Assembly: GCA_001647635.1 (NCBI GenBank)
Contig: CP014761.1
Span: 2,604,001 to 2,668,000 of the forward strand
Reading direction: 5' to 3'
DNA length: 64,000 nucleotides
Source: Leifsonia xyli
GTDB lineage: Bacteria > Actinomycetota > Actinomycetes > Actinomycetales > Microbacteriaceae
Every line of letters begins with the position of its first letter. Position 1 is the stretch's first letter. The position numbers and the translations under genes were made by a program. Shown here one piece after another: positions 8,860 through 17,653 of this stretch. The notes beneath the pieces are model-generated. The model was not told the DNA's origin. It searched no databases and saw only the letters and a list, made by a program, of their open reading frames with translations.

Positions 8860-9935
8860 TGCCACGAAGTGTCCCGGCCGTGCGGCGTCCGTCGCTGACC
8901 GGCCAACTGGGCTTCACCGAGCGGATCTTCGTCCGCGGTGAGGACCGCGAGCTGGCCAACGCCGTCGACGACGGCCTCGCGCTCGTCGAGGAGGGCCTGC
9001 ACCGCGAGATGCACTTCGCGGACGGCCTCGCCGACGTCACGGCGCGCTACCTGCTGGAGGCCGGCGGCAAGCGCGTCCGACCCATGCTCACCCTCCTCGC
9101 GGCCCAGCTGGGCGACGGGACGAACGCCAACGTGATCCAGGCCGCGGAAGCCGTCGAGATCACCCATCTCGCATCGCTCTACCACGACGACGTCATGGAC
9201 GACTCGCAGATGCGCCGCGGGGTCCCGAGCGCGCAGTTCGTCTGGGGCAACTCGGTGGCCGTGCTCACCGGCGACCTGCTGTTCGCCCGCGCGAGCAAGC
9301 TCGTCTCCGCGCTGGGCGAGCGCGCCATCCAGCTCCAGGCCGACACGTTCGAGCGGCTGTGCCTCGGCCAGCTGCACGAGACCATCGGCCCGCAGGACGG
9401 CGAGGACCCGATCGAGCACTACATCCAGGTGCTCGCGGACAAGACCGGCTCCCTCATCGCCGTGGCGGCCCAGATGGGCGTCGTGTTCTCGAACGCCCCC
9501 AGCGCCTACGAGCAGCCCGTCGTCGTGTTCGGCGAGAAGATCGGCGTCGCCTTCCAGCTCATCGACGACGTGATCGACCTCTCCGGCCAGGGCGTCGCCG
9601 AGACCGGGAAGACCCCGGGCAACGACCTCCGTGCCGGTGTCGCCACCCTCCCGGTGCTGCGACTCCGCGAGCGGGCCGCATCCGACCCGGAAGCCGCCGC
9701 CCTGTTGGAGCGCCTCGAGCGCGACGTGATCGGCTCGGCCGAGGACGGCGAGGTCACCCCCGCCGCCATGGACGCGATCGCCGCGCTGCGCGAGCACGAC
9801 GTGACGCGCCAGACGCTGGAGGAGGCGCACCGCTGGGCCCGCGAGGCGGTTGAGGCGCTGGAGCCCCTGCCGGACGGCCCGGTGAAGAAGGCCCTCGTCC
9901 GCTTTGCGGACACCATCGTCGAGCGCTCCAGCTGA
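8859..9935 (+). CDS. Long-chain trans-polyprenyl diphosphate synthase (menaquinone side chain)
   Basis: 358-residue prenyltransferase. The first aspartate-rich motif is DDVMD (about 110-114) and the second DDVID (about 236-240), with GGKRVRP near 69-75. Being translationally coupled to menG, it most likely makes the side-chain precursor of menaquinone (heptaprenyl- to decaprenyl-diphosphate class). Chain length is not predictable by eye. Confidence 0.92.
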   Translation: MPRSVPAVRRPSLTGQLGFTERIFVRGEDRELANAVDDGLALVEEGLHREMHFADGLADVTARYLLEAGGKRVRPMLTLLAAQLGDGTNANVIQAAEAVEITHLASLYHDDVMDDSQMRRGVPSAQFVWGNSVAVLTGDLLFARASKLVSALGERAIQLQADTFERLCLGQLHETIGPQDGEDPIEHYIQVLADKTGSLIAVAAQMGVVFSNAPSAYEQPVVVFGEKIGVAFQLIDDVIDLSGQGVAETGKTPGNDLRAGVATLPVLRLRERAASDPEAAALLERLERDVIGSAEDGEVTPAAMDAIAALREHDVTRQTLEEAHRWAREAVEALEPLPDGPVKKALVRFADTIVERSS

Positions 9936-9965
9936 GCCGTACGGAACACCAGAAGGAATCAACGA

Positions 9966-11336
9966 ATGACCAAACTGCGACTGGCCATCGTCGGCGCCGG
10001 CCCGGCGGGCATCTACGCCGCCGACATCCTGCTGAAGGCCGAGCGCGGCTTCGACGTCTCGATCGACCTGTTCGAGCAGCTGCCGGCGCCCTACGGCCTG
10101 GTCCGCTACGGCGTCGCCCCGGACCACCCGCGCATCAAGGGCATCATCACGGCGCTCCGCGAGGTGCTCGACCGCGGTGACATCCGCATCTTCGGCAACG
10201 TGGAGTACGGCAAGGACATCACGCTCGACGACCTCAAGCGTCATTACAACGCCGTCATCTTCGCCACCGGCGCCGTCCGCGACGCCGACCTCGAGATCCC
10301 CGGCATCGAGCTCCACGGCTCGTACGGCGCCGCCGACTTCGTCAGCTGGTTCGACGGCCACCCGGATGTGCCGCGCACCTGGCCGTTGGAGGCCAAGTCG
10401 GTGGCCGTGATCGGCAACGGCAACGTCGCCCTCGACATCTCGCGGATGCTGGCCAAGCACGCCGACGACCTGCTGCCGACCGAGATCCCGGACAACGTCT
10501 ACGAGGGTCTCAAGAACTCGCCCGTGACCGACGTGCACGTGTTCGGCCGCCGCGGGCCGGCCCAGGTGAAGTTCACCCCGCTGGAGCTGCGCGAGCTCGG
10601 CGAGCTGCGCGACGTCGACATGATCCTGTACGACGAGGACTTCGACTACGACGAGCAGTCCAAGGCCGCGATCGCGAGCAACAAGCAGGTCATGGTCATC
10701 GACCGCGTCCTGCAGCAGTGGCGGCAGCGCGAGGTCGGGAGCGCCTCCCGCCGCCTGCACCTGCATTTCTACGCCAAGCCCTTGGAGGTCGTCGGCGACG
10801 ACCACGGCAACGTTCGCGCGTTCCGGTACGAGCGCACCGAGCCGGACGGCGAGGGCGGCGTGCGCGGGACCGGCGAGATCCGCGAGCTTGAGATCGACGC
10901 GATCTACCGCGCCGTCGGCTACTTCGGCTCGCCGCTGCCCGGCATCCCGTTCGACCGCAAACACGGCGTCATCCCGAACCACGAGGGCCAGGTGCTGCGC
11001 AAGGGCGACAACGAGCGCATGTACGGCGTGTACGCGACCGGGTGGATCAAGCGCGGTCCGGTCGGACTCATCGGTCACACGAAGTCGGATGCGATGGAGA
11101 CGATCAAGCATGTGATCAACGATCAGGGCAACTGGTGGTCTCCCGCCGACCCCTCCGAGGAATCTGTGGAGAACCTGCTGCGCGACCGGGGTGTGGAATA
11201 CACGAACCTCGACGGCTGGCACAACCTCGACGCGCACGAGCAGTCGCTCGGCGCCGAGCAGGGTCGTGCACGCATCAAGGTGGTGCCGCGCGACGAGATG
11301 GTCCGCGTCTCCAACGGGGTCCCCGCCGTCGACTGA
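9966..11336 (+). CDS. fprA: Ferredoxin/adrenodoxin-type NADP+ reductase (FprA)
   Basis: 456-residue FAD protein of the adrenodoxin-reductase class that passes electrons between NADPH and ferredoxin. The FAD GAGPAG motif is at residues 10-15, the family signature PAPYGLVRYGVAPDHP follows near 40-55, the NADP-binding IGNGNVALD is near 149-157, and the C-terminal FAD site reads GWIKRGPVGLIGHTK. Ribosome site AGAAGGA before the ATG. Close behind the menaquinone genes; possibly the same transcript. Confidence 0.93.
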   Translation: MTKLRLAIVGAGPAGIYAADILLKAERGFDVSIDLFEQLPAPYGLVRYGVAPDHPRIKGIITALREVLDRGDIRIFGNVEYGKDITLDDLKRHYNAVIFATGAVRDADLEIPGIELHGSYGAADFVSWFDGHPDVPRTWPLEAKSVAVIGNGNVALDISRMLAKHADDLLPTEIPDNVYEGLKNSPVTDVHVFGRRGPAQVKFTPLELRELGELRDVDMILYDEDFDYDEQSKAAIASNKQVMVIDRVLQQWRQREVGSASRRLHLHFYAKPLEVVGDDHGNVRAFRYERTEPDGEGGVRGTGEIRELEIDAIYRAVGYFGSPLPGIPFDRKHGVIPNHEGQVLRKGDNERMYGVYATGWIKRGPVGLIGHTKSDAMETIKHVINDQGNWWSPADPSEESVENLLRDRGVEYTNLDGWHNLDAHEQSLGAEQGRARIKVVPRDEMVRVSNGVPAVD

Positions 11337-11379
11337 CGGGACCGTACCGCGATCGCCCCGCGCCTGGCACGCTGTAGGG

Positions 11380-12375
11380 ATGACGACGACGCACGGATGG
11401 CGCCCCGACATCCTCGGAGAGCCGTTCGAGCAGCTGACGCTGCCGCTGGGAGAGGACGCCGAGGGGGAGGTCGTCGCCACCCTGGTCCGCTACTCGCCGC
11501 CCCCGCGCCTCCAGCTGCACCGCGGTCCCGCCGCGGACACCGACGTCCTCTACGTGCACGGCTGGTCGGACTACTTCTTCCAGACCGAGCTGGCGCGGTT
11601 CTGGCACGACCAGGGCGCGCGGTTCCATGCGCTCGACCTGCGCAAGTACGGCCGCAGCCTGCGTGAGGGGCAGACCCCCGGGTTCGTCGACGACCTCGCG
11701 ATCTACGACGACGACATCGCCGCGGCCCTCGACGCGATGGGTCACGGGGAGGACGCGCGCGGGCACCGCCGCCTCATCCTGCTCGGCCACTCCACCGGCG
11801 GCCTGACGCTGAGCCTGTGGGCCGACCGGCACCCCGGGCGAGCGGAGGCGCTCATCCTGAACAGCCCGTGGCTGGAGTTCCAGGCGCGTTCGGCCGGCCG
11901 GGCGGCGCTCACCCCGCTGGTCGACCTCCGCGCCCGCATCGACCCCAAGGCGCCGATGCCGAACGTCGACCTCGGTTTCTACACGCGGACCGTCTCGCGC
12001 ACGCTCGACGGGGAGTGGGACTACGACCTGGCGTGGCGTCCGGTGCGCGGCTTCCGCGTCCACCCGGCCTGGCTGACCGCGGTGCTCGCCGGGCACGCCC
12101 GCGTCGCCGCCGGCCTGCACATCGACGCGCCCGTGCTCACGCTGCTCTCGGCGCGGTCGACGCTGTTGCCGTATTGGACGCCCGACATGCTGAAGTCGGA
12201 CGTCGTCTTAGTCGTGCGCGACATCGCCGAGCGAGCGCTGGGGCTCGCCCCTACGGTCACGGTGTCGTGGGTCCAGGATGCGCTCCACGACGTGTTCCTG
12301 TCGGCGCCACCGGTCCGCCGCGCGGCGTACGCGGCGGTGGAGCGGTGGATGCGCGGCTACCTCAGCGGAAGTTGA
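11380..12375 (+). CDS. Alpha/beta hydrolase (serine hydrolase, lysophospholipase-like)
   Basis: 331 residues with the alpha/beta-hydrolase fold: VLYVHGWSDYFFQ strand-loop near 56-68, nucleophile elbow GHSTGG with Ser near 138, and a C-terminal histidine in ALHDVFLS. Resembles the Hydrolase_4/monoglyceride lipase group. Substrate unknown. Start ATG at 11380 chosen; its 3' end overlaps the 3' end of convergent yajQ by 14 bases. Confidence 0.85.
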   Translation: MTTTHGWRPDILGEPFEQLTLPLGEDAEGEVVATLVRYSPPPRLQLHRGPAADTDVLYVHGWSDYFFQTELARFWHDQGARFHALDLRKYGRSLREGQTPGFVDDLAIYDDDIAAALDAMGHGEDARGHRRLILLGHSTGGLTLSLWADRHPGRAEALILNSPWLEFQARSAGRAALTPLVDLRARIDPKAPMPNVDLGFYTRTVSRTLDGEWDYDLAWRPVRGFRVHPAWLTAVLAGHARVAAGLHIDAPVLTLLSARSTLLPYWTPDMLKSDVVLVVRDIAERALGLAPTVTVSWVQDALHDVFLSAPPVRRAAYAAVERWMRGYLSGS

Positions 12376-12850
12376 CGAACTGCACCGCGACGTCGAGGTC
12401 GGCGTTCTTGAGCAGCGCCATGGTCGCCTGCAGGTCGTCCCGGCTCTTCGAGCTGACCCGGAGTTCGTCGCCCTGGATCTGCGACTTGACGCTCTTGGGC
12501 GCCTCATCGCGGATCAGCTTGTTGATCTTCTTGGCGGCATCCTGCTCGATGCCGTTCTTGAGCCCGACCTCGATGCGGAACTCCTTGCCCGACGGGTAGG
12601 GGGCGCCGGTGTCGAGCGACTTGAGCGTGATGCCGCGCTTGATGAACTTGGACTCCAGCACCTCGAGCACGGCCTTGACGCGCTCCTCGGTGTTGGCCTT
12701 GAGCAGAACCTTCTCGCCGCTCCACTCGACCGACGCTCCGACGTTCTTGAAGTCGTAGCGCTGGTCCACCTCCTTGCGGGCCTGGTTGACGGCGTTGTCC
12801 GCCTCCATCTTGTCGACCTTGCTGACGACGTCGAACGAGGAGTCTGCCAT
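12362..12850 (-). CDS. yajQ: YajQ-family nucleotide/c-di-GMP-binding protein
   Basis: 162 residues, full length for the family. Start MADSSFDVVSKVDKMEADNA, the internal QRYDFKN and the C-terminal FRVSSKSRDDLQ-like block (LRVSSKSRDDLQATMALLK) are diagnostic. Some homologues bind cyclic di-GMP; the role in actinobacteria is not established. Confidence 0.93.
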   Translation of the reverse strand: MADSSFDVVSKVDKMEADNAVNQARKEVDQRYDFKNVGASVEWSGEKVLLKANTEERVKAVLEVLESKFIKRGITLKSLDTGAPYPSGKEFRIEVGLKNGIEQDAAKKINKLIRDEAPKSVKSQIQGDELRVSSKSRDDLQATMALLKNADLDVAVQFVNFR

Positions 12851-12967
12851 GGTTCCGTCCTTCCCGAGTTGCGTGCGTCCAGTCTACGAGGGACGCACGC
12901 GGAGCGAGCCGGGGCCGGGAGGCTCCCGCTCGACCCGTCTTGCGCCCGGTCGCAGGATGCGTCAGGC

Positions 12968-12986
12968 TTAGGCAAGCCTTACCTGA
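12968..12986. promoter_or_regulatory. DtxR/IdeR iron box upstream of heme oxygenase
   Basis: The sequence TTAGGCAAGCCTTACCTGA matches 14 of 19 positions of the DtxR/IdeR consensus TTAGGTTAGGCTAACCTAA and has the inverted-repeat form. It ends 14 bases before the heme oxygenase start, where a bound repressor would block transcription. Iron-dependent control of heme oxygenase by DtxR is known in Corynebacterium. Confidence 0.75.
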
Positions 12987-13000
12987 GTCAGGAGACCCGC

Positions 13001-13648
13001 ATGGCCGACCCCATCCCCTTCTCGCAGGCACTGAGGGAGCGCACGCGCGGCGTCCACCAAGAGAGCGAGGGCGCGGTCTTCATGCAGGACCTCATGTCCG
13101 GCAACGGTTCGCGTGACGACTACATCGCCCTGCTCTCGCAGCACTACTTCATTTACGAGGCGCTGGAGGAGGCGGCCGATCGCATGGGGGCGGACCCCGT
13201 GGCGTCGCTGTTCATCACCCCGGCGCTGACACGCCTGCCGGCGATCGAGGCCGACCTGGAATTCTTGAACGGCGAGGACTGGCGGGAGCGGATCGCCCCG
13301 CTGCCATCCACCGTCCGCTACACCGCCCGCATCCGGGAGATCGGGAGCACGTGGCCCGGCGGGTTCGTGGCCCACCACTACACGCGCTACCTCGGCGACC
13401 TGTCCGGCGGCCAGATCATCCGCACATTGCTGCAGCGCGCGTACGGCTTCGAGACGAACGGGGTGGGTTTCTACCTCTTTGCGGACATCGCGAAGCCGAA
13501 GCTGTTCAAGGACACCTACCGCTCTCAGCTCGACGCCGTCGACTGGACGGAGGAGGAGCGCGACCGCGTGATCGACGAGGTCGGGCTGGCGTTCCGCTTC
13601 AACACGGAGCTGTTCGACGACCTCGCGGTCGCGAAGGCCGCCGCCTGA
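13001..13648 (+). CDS. hmuO: Heme oxygenase (biliverdin-producing)
   Basis: Opens heme to biliverdin, CO and Fe2+, releasing iron from heme. 215 residues, the size of corynebacterial HmuO. Proximal His is at residue 19 (TRGVHQES) and the distal-helix glycine motif GDLSGGQ at 132-138. Ribosome site CAGGAG. A DtxR-like iron box just upstream suggests induction under iron starvation. Confidence 0.95.
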   Translation: MADPIPFSQALRERTRGVHQESEGAVFMQDLMSGNGSRDDYIALLSQHYFIYEALEEAADRMGADPVASLFITPALTRLPAIEADLEFLNGEDWRERIAPLPSTVRYTARIREIGSTWPGGFVAHHYTRYLGDLSGGQIIRTLLQRAYGFETNGVGFYLFADIAKPKLFKDTYRSQLDAVDWTEEERDRVIDEVGLAFRFNTELFDDLAVAKAAA

Positions 13649-13663
13649 GTCAGGCCGGGCGAC

Positions 13664-13807
13664 TTACGCCGTCTGCGCCAGCTCTTCGTAGTAGGTGACG
13701 TGGCAGCCGTCGCCGCTGCACTCGACGCAGACGGTGATCTCCTCGAAGTGCTGCATCGGGTCGGCTCCCGTGCCGTCGCACCGTTCGCAAATCTCCAACG
13801 TTCTCAT
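13664..13807 (-). CDS. Small zinc-ribbon protein of unknown function
   Basis: 47 residues starting MRTLEICERCDGTG. Two CxxC knuckles (CERC and CVEC, followed by SGDGC) resemble one DnaJ-type zinc finger (CxxCxGxG). The frame can be read further upstream, but the MRTLE start gives a compact protein. No partner is evident; it is convergent with hmuO. Confidence 0.6.
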   Translation of the reverse strand: MRTLEICERCDGTGADPMQHFEEITVCVECSGDGCHVTYYEELAQTA

Positions 13808-13955
13808 GCCCACGATTGTGCGCTCGACCTCCGACATCGGCCGCAGGCGCGCCGGGGTGTCGCGAGCGCACAGCATCCACTCGGCCGTTCTGCCCAGAGC
13901 AGAACCGCCGGAACCCGCAGGCGCGGAATCGCCCGCTTCGACATAGGCTTGCCGC

Positions 13956-14297
13956 ATGCTTCTGCGGCACGCGATCGGCTCGGTGCTCCGCCGGATCAGG
14001 ACGGAGCGGGGGACGACGCTGCGCGAGCTCTCGGAGCACTCGCGGGTGTCAGTGCCCTACCTCTCGGAGATCGAGCGTGGCCGCAAGGAGGCGTCGTCCG
14101 AGATCCTGGCGGCGCTGTGCCGGGTGCTGGGCGTCACCGAGGGGGAGCTGCTGACCCGCGTCGCGGCCGAGTTCGCGGGCGGCCAGGTGCTCAGCCTGGT
14201 GCCGGAGGATGTGGGCGTCCGGACGACCGCCGAGCTGCAGCCCGGGGTCGCGGTCGCCGCCGGCCAGAAGCCCGGTGTGGTGGCTCTCGCGGCCTGA
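13956..14297 (+). CDS. clgR: ClgR-like Cro/C1-type regulator ending in a degron-like ALAA
   Basis: 113 residues. An N-terminal HTH (GSVLRRIRTERGTTLRELSE, then VSVPYLSEIERGRKEASSEI) closely resembles actinobacterial ClgR, the activator of clp protease genes, down to the ERGxKEASSE helix. The protein ends VVALAA, like the ssrA tag and the ClpP-recognised C-termini of ClgR/PopR, which suggests regulated proteolysis. Assignment to ClgR rather than a related XRE protein is by resemblance only. Confidence 0.7.
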   Translation: MLLRHAIGSVLRRIRTERGTTLRELSEHSRVSVPYLSEIERGRKEASSEILAALCRVLGVTEGELLTRVAAEFAGGQVLSLVPEDVGVRTTAELQPGVAVAAGQKPGVVALAA

Positions 14298-14418
14298 CCG
14301 GACTGTCCGGCTCCCCGTGCGGAGGCTGGGCGCCGGCTGATTTCGTGTGCGGGCGCGCGTACGGCTATTCTTGTCTGGCGCCTTCGGTCACGAGAACACT
14401 GGTGGTCGGGAGCGCCTC

Positions 14419-14503
14419 GGCGAGTTACCCAAGCGGCCAAAGGGATCTGACTGTAAATCAGCTGTCTACGACTTCGGGGGTTCGAATCCCTCACTCGCCA
14501 CCA
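14419..14503 (+). tRNA. tRNA-Tyr (anticodon GTA), CCA encoded
   Basis: Acceptor arms GGCGAGT and ACTCGCC pair perfectly, followed by A and an encoded CCA. The anticodon loop contains GTA at 14453-14455, and a long variable arm makes it class II, as expected for bacterial tRNA-Tyr. The T-loop is GGTTCGAAT. Confidence 0.95.
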
Positions 14504-14509
14504 CGAAGC

Positions 14510-14543
14510 AAAGGGACTCAGCCGGATCGGGCTGGGTCCCTTT
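14510..14543 (+). terminator. Terminator after tRNA-Tyr
   Basis: AAAGGGACTCAGCC and GGCTGGGTCCCTTT arms form a near-perfect hairpin (five-base loop plus a bulge). It starts 7 bases after the tRNA CCA end and finishes in TTT. Confidence 0.8.
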
Positions 14544-14676
14544 CTCGTTGCTACGAGGAGTCAGCGGCGGACCATGTCCAAGAACGCTTCGGCCAACGCG
14601 TTGAGGAACGCGGCGACCCTCGTCGCCTGCAACCGCCAGTATTGGCTCATGGTCGCAGCATAGTGGGGGGCGCGGT

Positions 14677-15006
14677 TCACGGTCCTCCACTGAGAGAGCA
14701 GTAGAAGTACGAGTCGCCGTTCCGCACCGCGATCCCGATGGGCAGGGTGAATCCGGGTGGGGCGTAGATCGTGCCGCCGCCGATGGTGCGCCCGCGCGGA
14801 ACCATCCCCGCGAGATCCGCGGCGCGCGCTTCGCTGTGCACGTTCCCGCAGCTGAAGTCGCGATCGTCGTACTGGACCACCGTCGGCACGGCGCTGGGCC
14901 ACCAGTCGGACGTCGCGCGGTGCACCTGGTAGAAGAAGGTGCCCACGGCCACCAGCAGGAGCGCAAAGACCGCCACCGCGGGGACGAGCCACCACCGACG
15001 CCGCAT
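14677..15006 (-). CDS. Small membrane-anchored or secreted protein, unknown
   Basis: 109 residues: a basic start (MRRRWWLVP), one hydrophobic helix (about 8-27), then an extracytoplasmic-looking domain with two cysteines (FSCGN and FYCSLS) that could form a disulfide. No lipobox. I do not recognise a family. The ATG at 15006 was chosen because it directly precedes the membrane helix; the frame is open further upstream into the IMPase gene region. Divergent from the IMPase gene. Confidence 0.6.
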   Translation of the reverse strand: MRRRWWLVPAVAVFALLLVAVGTFFYQVHRATSDWWPSAVPTVVQYDDRDFSCGNVHSEARAADLAGMVPRGRTIGGGTIYAPPGFTLPIGIAVRNGDSYFYCSLSGGP

Positions 15007-15061
15007 GGGGTCAGGGTAACGCCTCGTCCACGGGACACCGGACCGTGACAGGCTTGACCTC

Positions 15062-15874
15062 ATGACCTCCCCCGTCGAACTGCTCGAGATCGCCGCCACT
15101 GTCGCCCGCCGGGCCGCCGCCTTCGCGTTGCAGCGGAGGCAGGATGGGGTCGAGATCGCCGCATCCAAGTCGTCGCTGAGCGACATCGTCACGCGGGCCG
15201 ATCGCGAGACCGAGCAGCTGATCCGGGATGCGCTGGCCGCCGCGCGTCCGCTCGACGGGTTCCTGGGGGAGGAGTCGGGCGACAGCAGCAGCCGGAGCGG
15301 GCTGACCTGGGTGGTCGACCCGATCGATGGGACCGTCAACTACTTCTACGGCATCCCGGCGTGGGCGGTGAGTATCGCAGTCGTCGAAGGGGACCCGGAT
15401 CCGGCGACCTGGCGGACTCTGGCGGGCGCGGTCGTCAACCCGGTGCTGAAGGAGACGTACACCGCGGCGCGCGGTGGCGGCGCACGGCTGAACGGCGCGC
15501 CCATCCACGTCAACGAGGGTGTCGACCTCCCGCTCGCGCTGGTCGGCACGGGCTTCGGGTACGACGCCGAGGTCCGCCGGCGGCAGGCGTCCTTCGTGCA
15601 GGAGCTCATTCCGCAGGTACGCGACATCCGCCGGATCGGCGCCGCGTCCCTCGATCTCTGCTCGGTCGCGGCCGGGCGGCTGGACGCGTACTTCGAGCGT
15701 GGGCTCAACCCCTGGGATCACGCCGCGGGCGCGCTGATCGCGGAAGAGGCGGGCGCGCGCGTGGCCGGGATCGACGGAGGCCCGGCGGACCGCCGCCTGC
15801 TGGTGGCGGCCGCGCCGGGCCTCTTCGACGAGCTGCACCCCCGCGCCGAGCGCTTCTACGCCGGCTGGGAGTGA
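15062..15874 (+). CDS. Inositol monophosphatase family protein
   Basis: 270-residue Mg2+-dependent phosphatase (IMPase/FBPase fold). Metal-site motifs: GEES near 69-72, WVVDPIDGTVN at 83-93, and the C-terminal metal-binding NPWDHAAGALIAEEAGA near 216-232. Probable substrates are inositol-1-phosphate or another small sugar phosphate; histidinol-phosphatase members look alike and cannot be excluded. Confidence 0.9.
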   Translation: MTSPVELLEIAATVARRAAAFALQRRQDGVEIAASKSSLSDIVTRADRETEQLIRDALAAARPLDGFLGEESGDSSSRSGLTWVVDPIDGTVNYFYGIPAWAVSIAVVEGDPDPATWRTLAGAVVNPVLKETYTAARGGGARLNGAPIHVNEGVDLPLALVGTGFGYDAEVRRRQASFVQELIPQVRDIRRIGAASLDLCSVAAGRLDAYFERGLNPWDHAAGALIAEEAGARVAGIDGGPADRRLLVAAAPGLFDELHPRAERFYAGWE

Positions 15875-15881
15875 CCGGGGT

Positions 15882-17625
15882 TCAGACGAGCCAGACGGCG
15901 GTGTCCTGCGGGAGCATGCCCTCGGAGAGCTCGCCGCTCGCGAGCACGATCTCGCCGTTCGGGATCGCGACCGGTGTCGTGCCGAAGTTGACCACAACGG
16001 TGACCGCGCCGGTCCGGAAGGCGAGCGTGTCGCCGCCGAGGTCGATCCACGCGGGAGCGCCGAACGCCAGGTCGTGGCGGCGGCGGAGCGCGAGCGCATC
16101 CTGGTACATGGTCAGGGTCGAGCCGGCGACGCCCTGCTGCGGGGTCCGCGTGTACTCGGCCCAGACCGCGGGCTGCGGCAGCCAGCTCGCCGGGGAGGGA
16201 CCGAAGCCGTACGACGCCTCGTCGCCCTCCCACGGGATCGGGACGCGGCAGCCGTCGCGGCCGTAGCGCTCGCCGTTCGTGCGGAACCACGTCGGGTCCT
16301 GACGGGCCTCGTCGGGCAGGTCGATCGCCTCGGGAAGGCCGAGCTCCTCGCCCTGGTACAGGTACGCCGAGCCGGGCAGCGCGAGCATGAGCGCCGTCGC
16401 CGCACGGGCGCGCCGGAGGGCGAACGCCGGGTCGGGCAGGCCCTTCGTCTTCGGGCCGATGCCGTGGCCCTGCAGGTTCTCGCCCTGCAGCGCCAGCCGG
16501 GTCGCGTGGCGCACGACGTCGTGGTTGGAGAGCACCCAGGTGCTCGGCGCGCCGACACTGCTGAACGCCGCGATGGAGCGGTCGATCACGCTGTGCAGCG
16601 CGTCCGCGTCCCACGGGGTTTCGAGGTACGCGAAGTTGAACGTCTGCTGCATCTCGTCGGGACGCACCCAGCGGGCCAGCTTCTCCAGCGGCTCCACCCA
16701 GGCCTCGCCGCACAGGACGCGGTCGCCCTCGTACTCGTCCAGGACCTTGTGCCAGTCGCGGTAGATCTCGTGGACGCCGTCCTGCGCGAAGTACGGCGGG
16801 GTCGGCGGGTCGAGCTCGGCGTGAGCGTGGATCTCCGGCTCCAGTGGGATGCCGCCCGTCTCGAGGGTCGGGGCCGTGCCGCCCATGCTGCCCATGCCGG
16901 TGGGCGGGGTGTAGTCGGGGAGGCCGGCTTCCTTGACCATGCCGTGTGCGACATCCACGCGGAAGCCGTCGACGCCGCGGTCGAGCCAGAAGCGCAGGAC
17001 GCCGCGGAACTGCTCCCAGACCCACGGGTTCTCCCAGTCGAAGTCGGGCTGCGACTTGTCGAACAGGTGGAGGTACCACTGGCCCGGGGTGCCGTCCGGC
17101 TCGGCCACGCGGGTCCACGCCCGGCCGCCGAAGATCGACTCCCAGTTGTTGGGGGCAGCTCCCCGTTCTCGCCTTTGCCGTCGCGGAAGATGTACCGCGC
17201 CCGCTCGGGACTTCCCGGGGCGGCGGCCAGCGCCTCCTGGAACCACACGTGATCGCTCGAGGAGTGGTTCGGGACGATATCGATGATGACGCGAAGGCCC
17301 AGGCTGTGCGCCTCGGCGAGCATCGCGTCGAAGTCGGCGAGGGTGCCGAAGCGCGGGTCGACGTCGCGGTAGTCGGCCACGTCGTAGCCGGCGTCGTGCT
17401 GGGGCGAGCGATAGAAGGGGGACAGCCAGACGGCGTCCACGCCCAGGTCGCGGAGGGCGCCGAGCCGGCTGGTGATGCCGGGGAGGTCGCCCATCCCGTC
17501 GCCGTCGGAGTCGGCGAAGGAACGCGGGTAGACCTGGTAGATCACGGCGGAGCGCCACCACTCGCGGCCGGGGCCGAAGGGATGAGCGCGCTTTCGGGGT
17601 TCGTTGCTGCGGAGATGGTGGTCAC
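15882..17625 (-). pseudogene. GH13 alpha-glucosidase, frameshifted in this sequence
   Basis: Cytoplasmic exo-alpha-glucosidase/oligo-1,6-glucosidase of GH13: IYQVYPRSFADSDGDG start region, catalytic GFRVDVAHG (nucleophile Asp), LCGEAW (acid/base Glu) and LSNHDVVRHATR. The coding sequence changes frame at the G run 17151-17155: GKGENGELPP continues as NNWESIFGG only if one base is restored. A second break sits near 17579-17581, between the likely GTG-initiated start (MTTISAATNPESALIP at 17625) and FGPGREWWRSAV. Both are one-base losses in G/C runs. It follows the lacI-type gene by 28 bases, so lacI-glucosidase is one operon. It is either a true pseudogene or a base-calling artefact. Confidence 0.85.
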
Positions 17626-17653
17626 CTCGTGTTCGTGTGGTTGGGGTGGGGGG

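Noticed and set aside
8337-11480. 1047-codon minus-strand open frame
   Set aside because: Opposite menG, the polyprenyl synthase and fprA, which are certain genes; composition is that of antisense GC-rich reading.
14561-14650. 29-codon minus-strand ORF (MSQYWRLQATRVAAFLNALA...)
   Set aside because: Amphipathic-looking, but no ribosome site, and it sits behind a terminator; not enough support for a gene.
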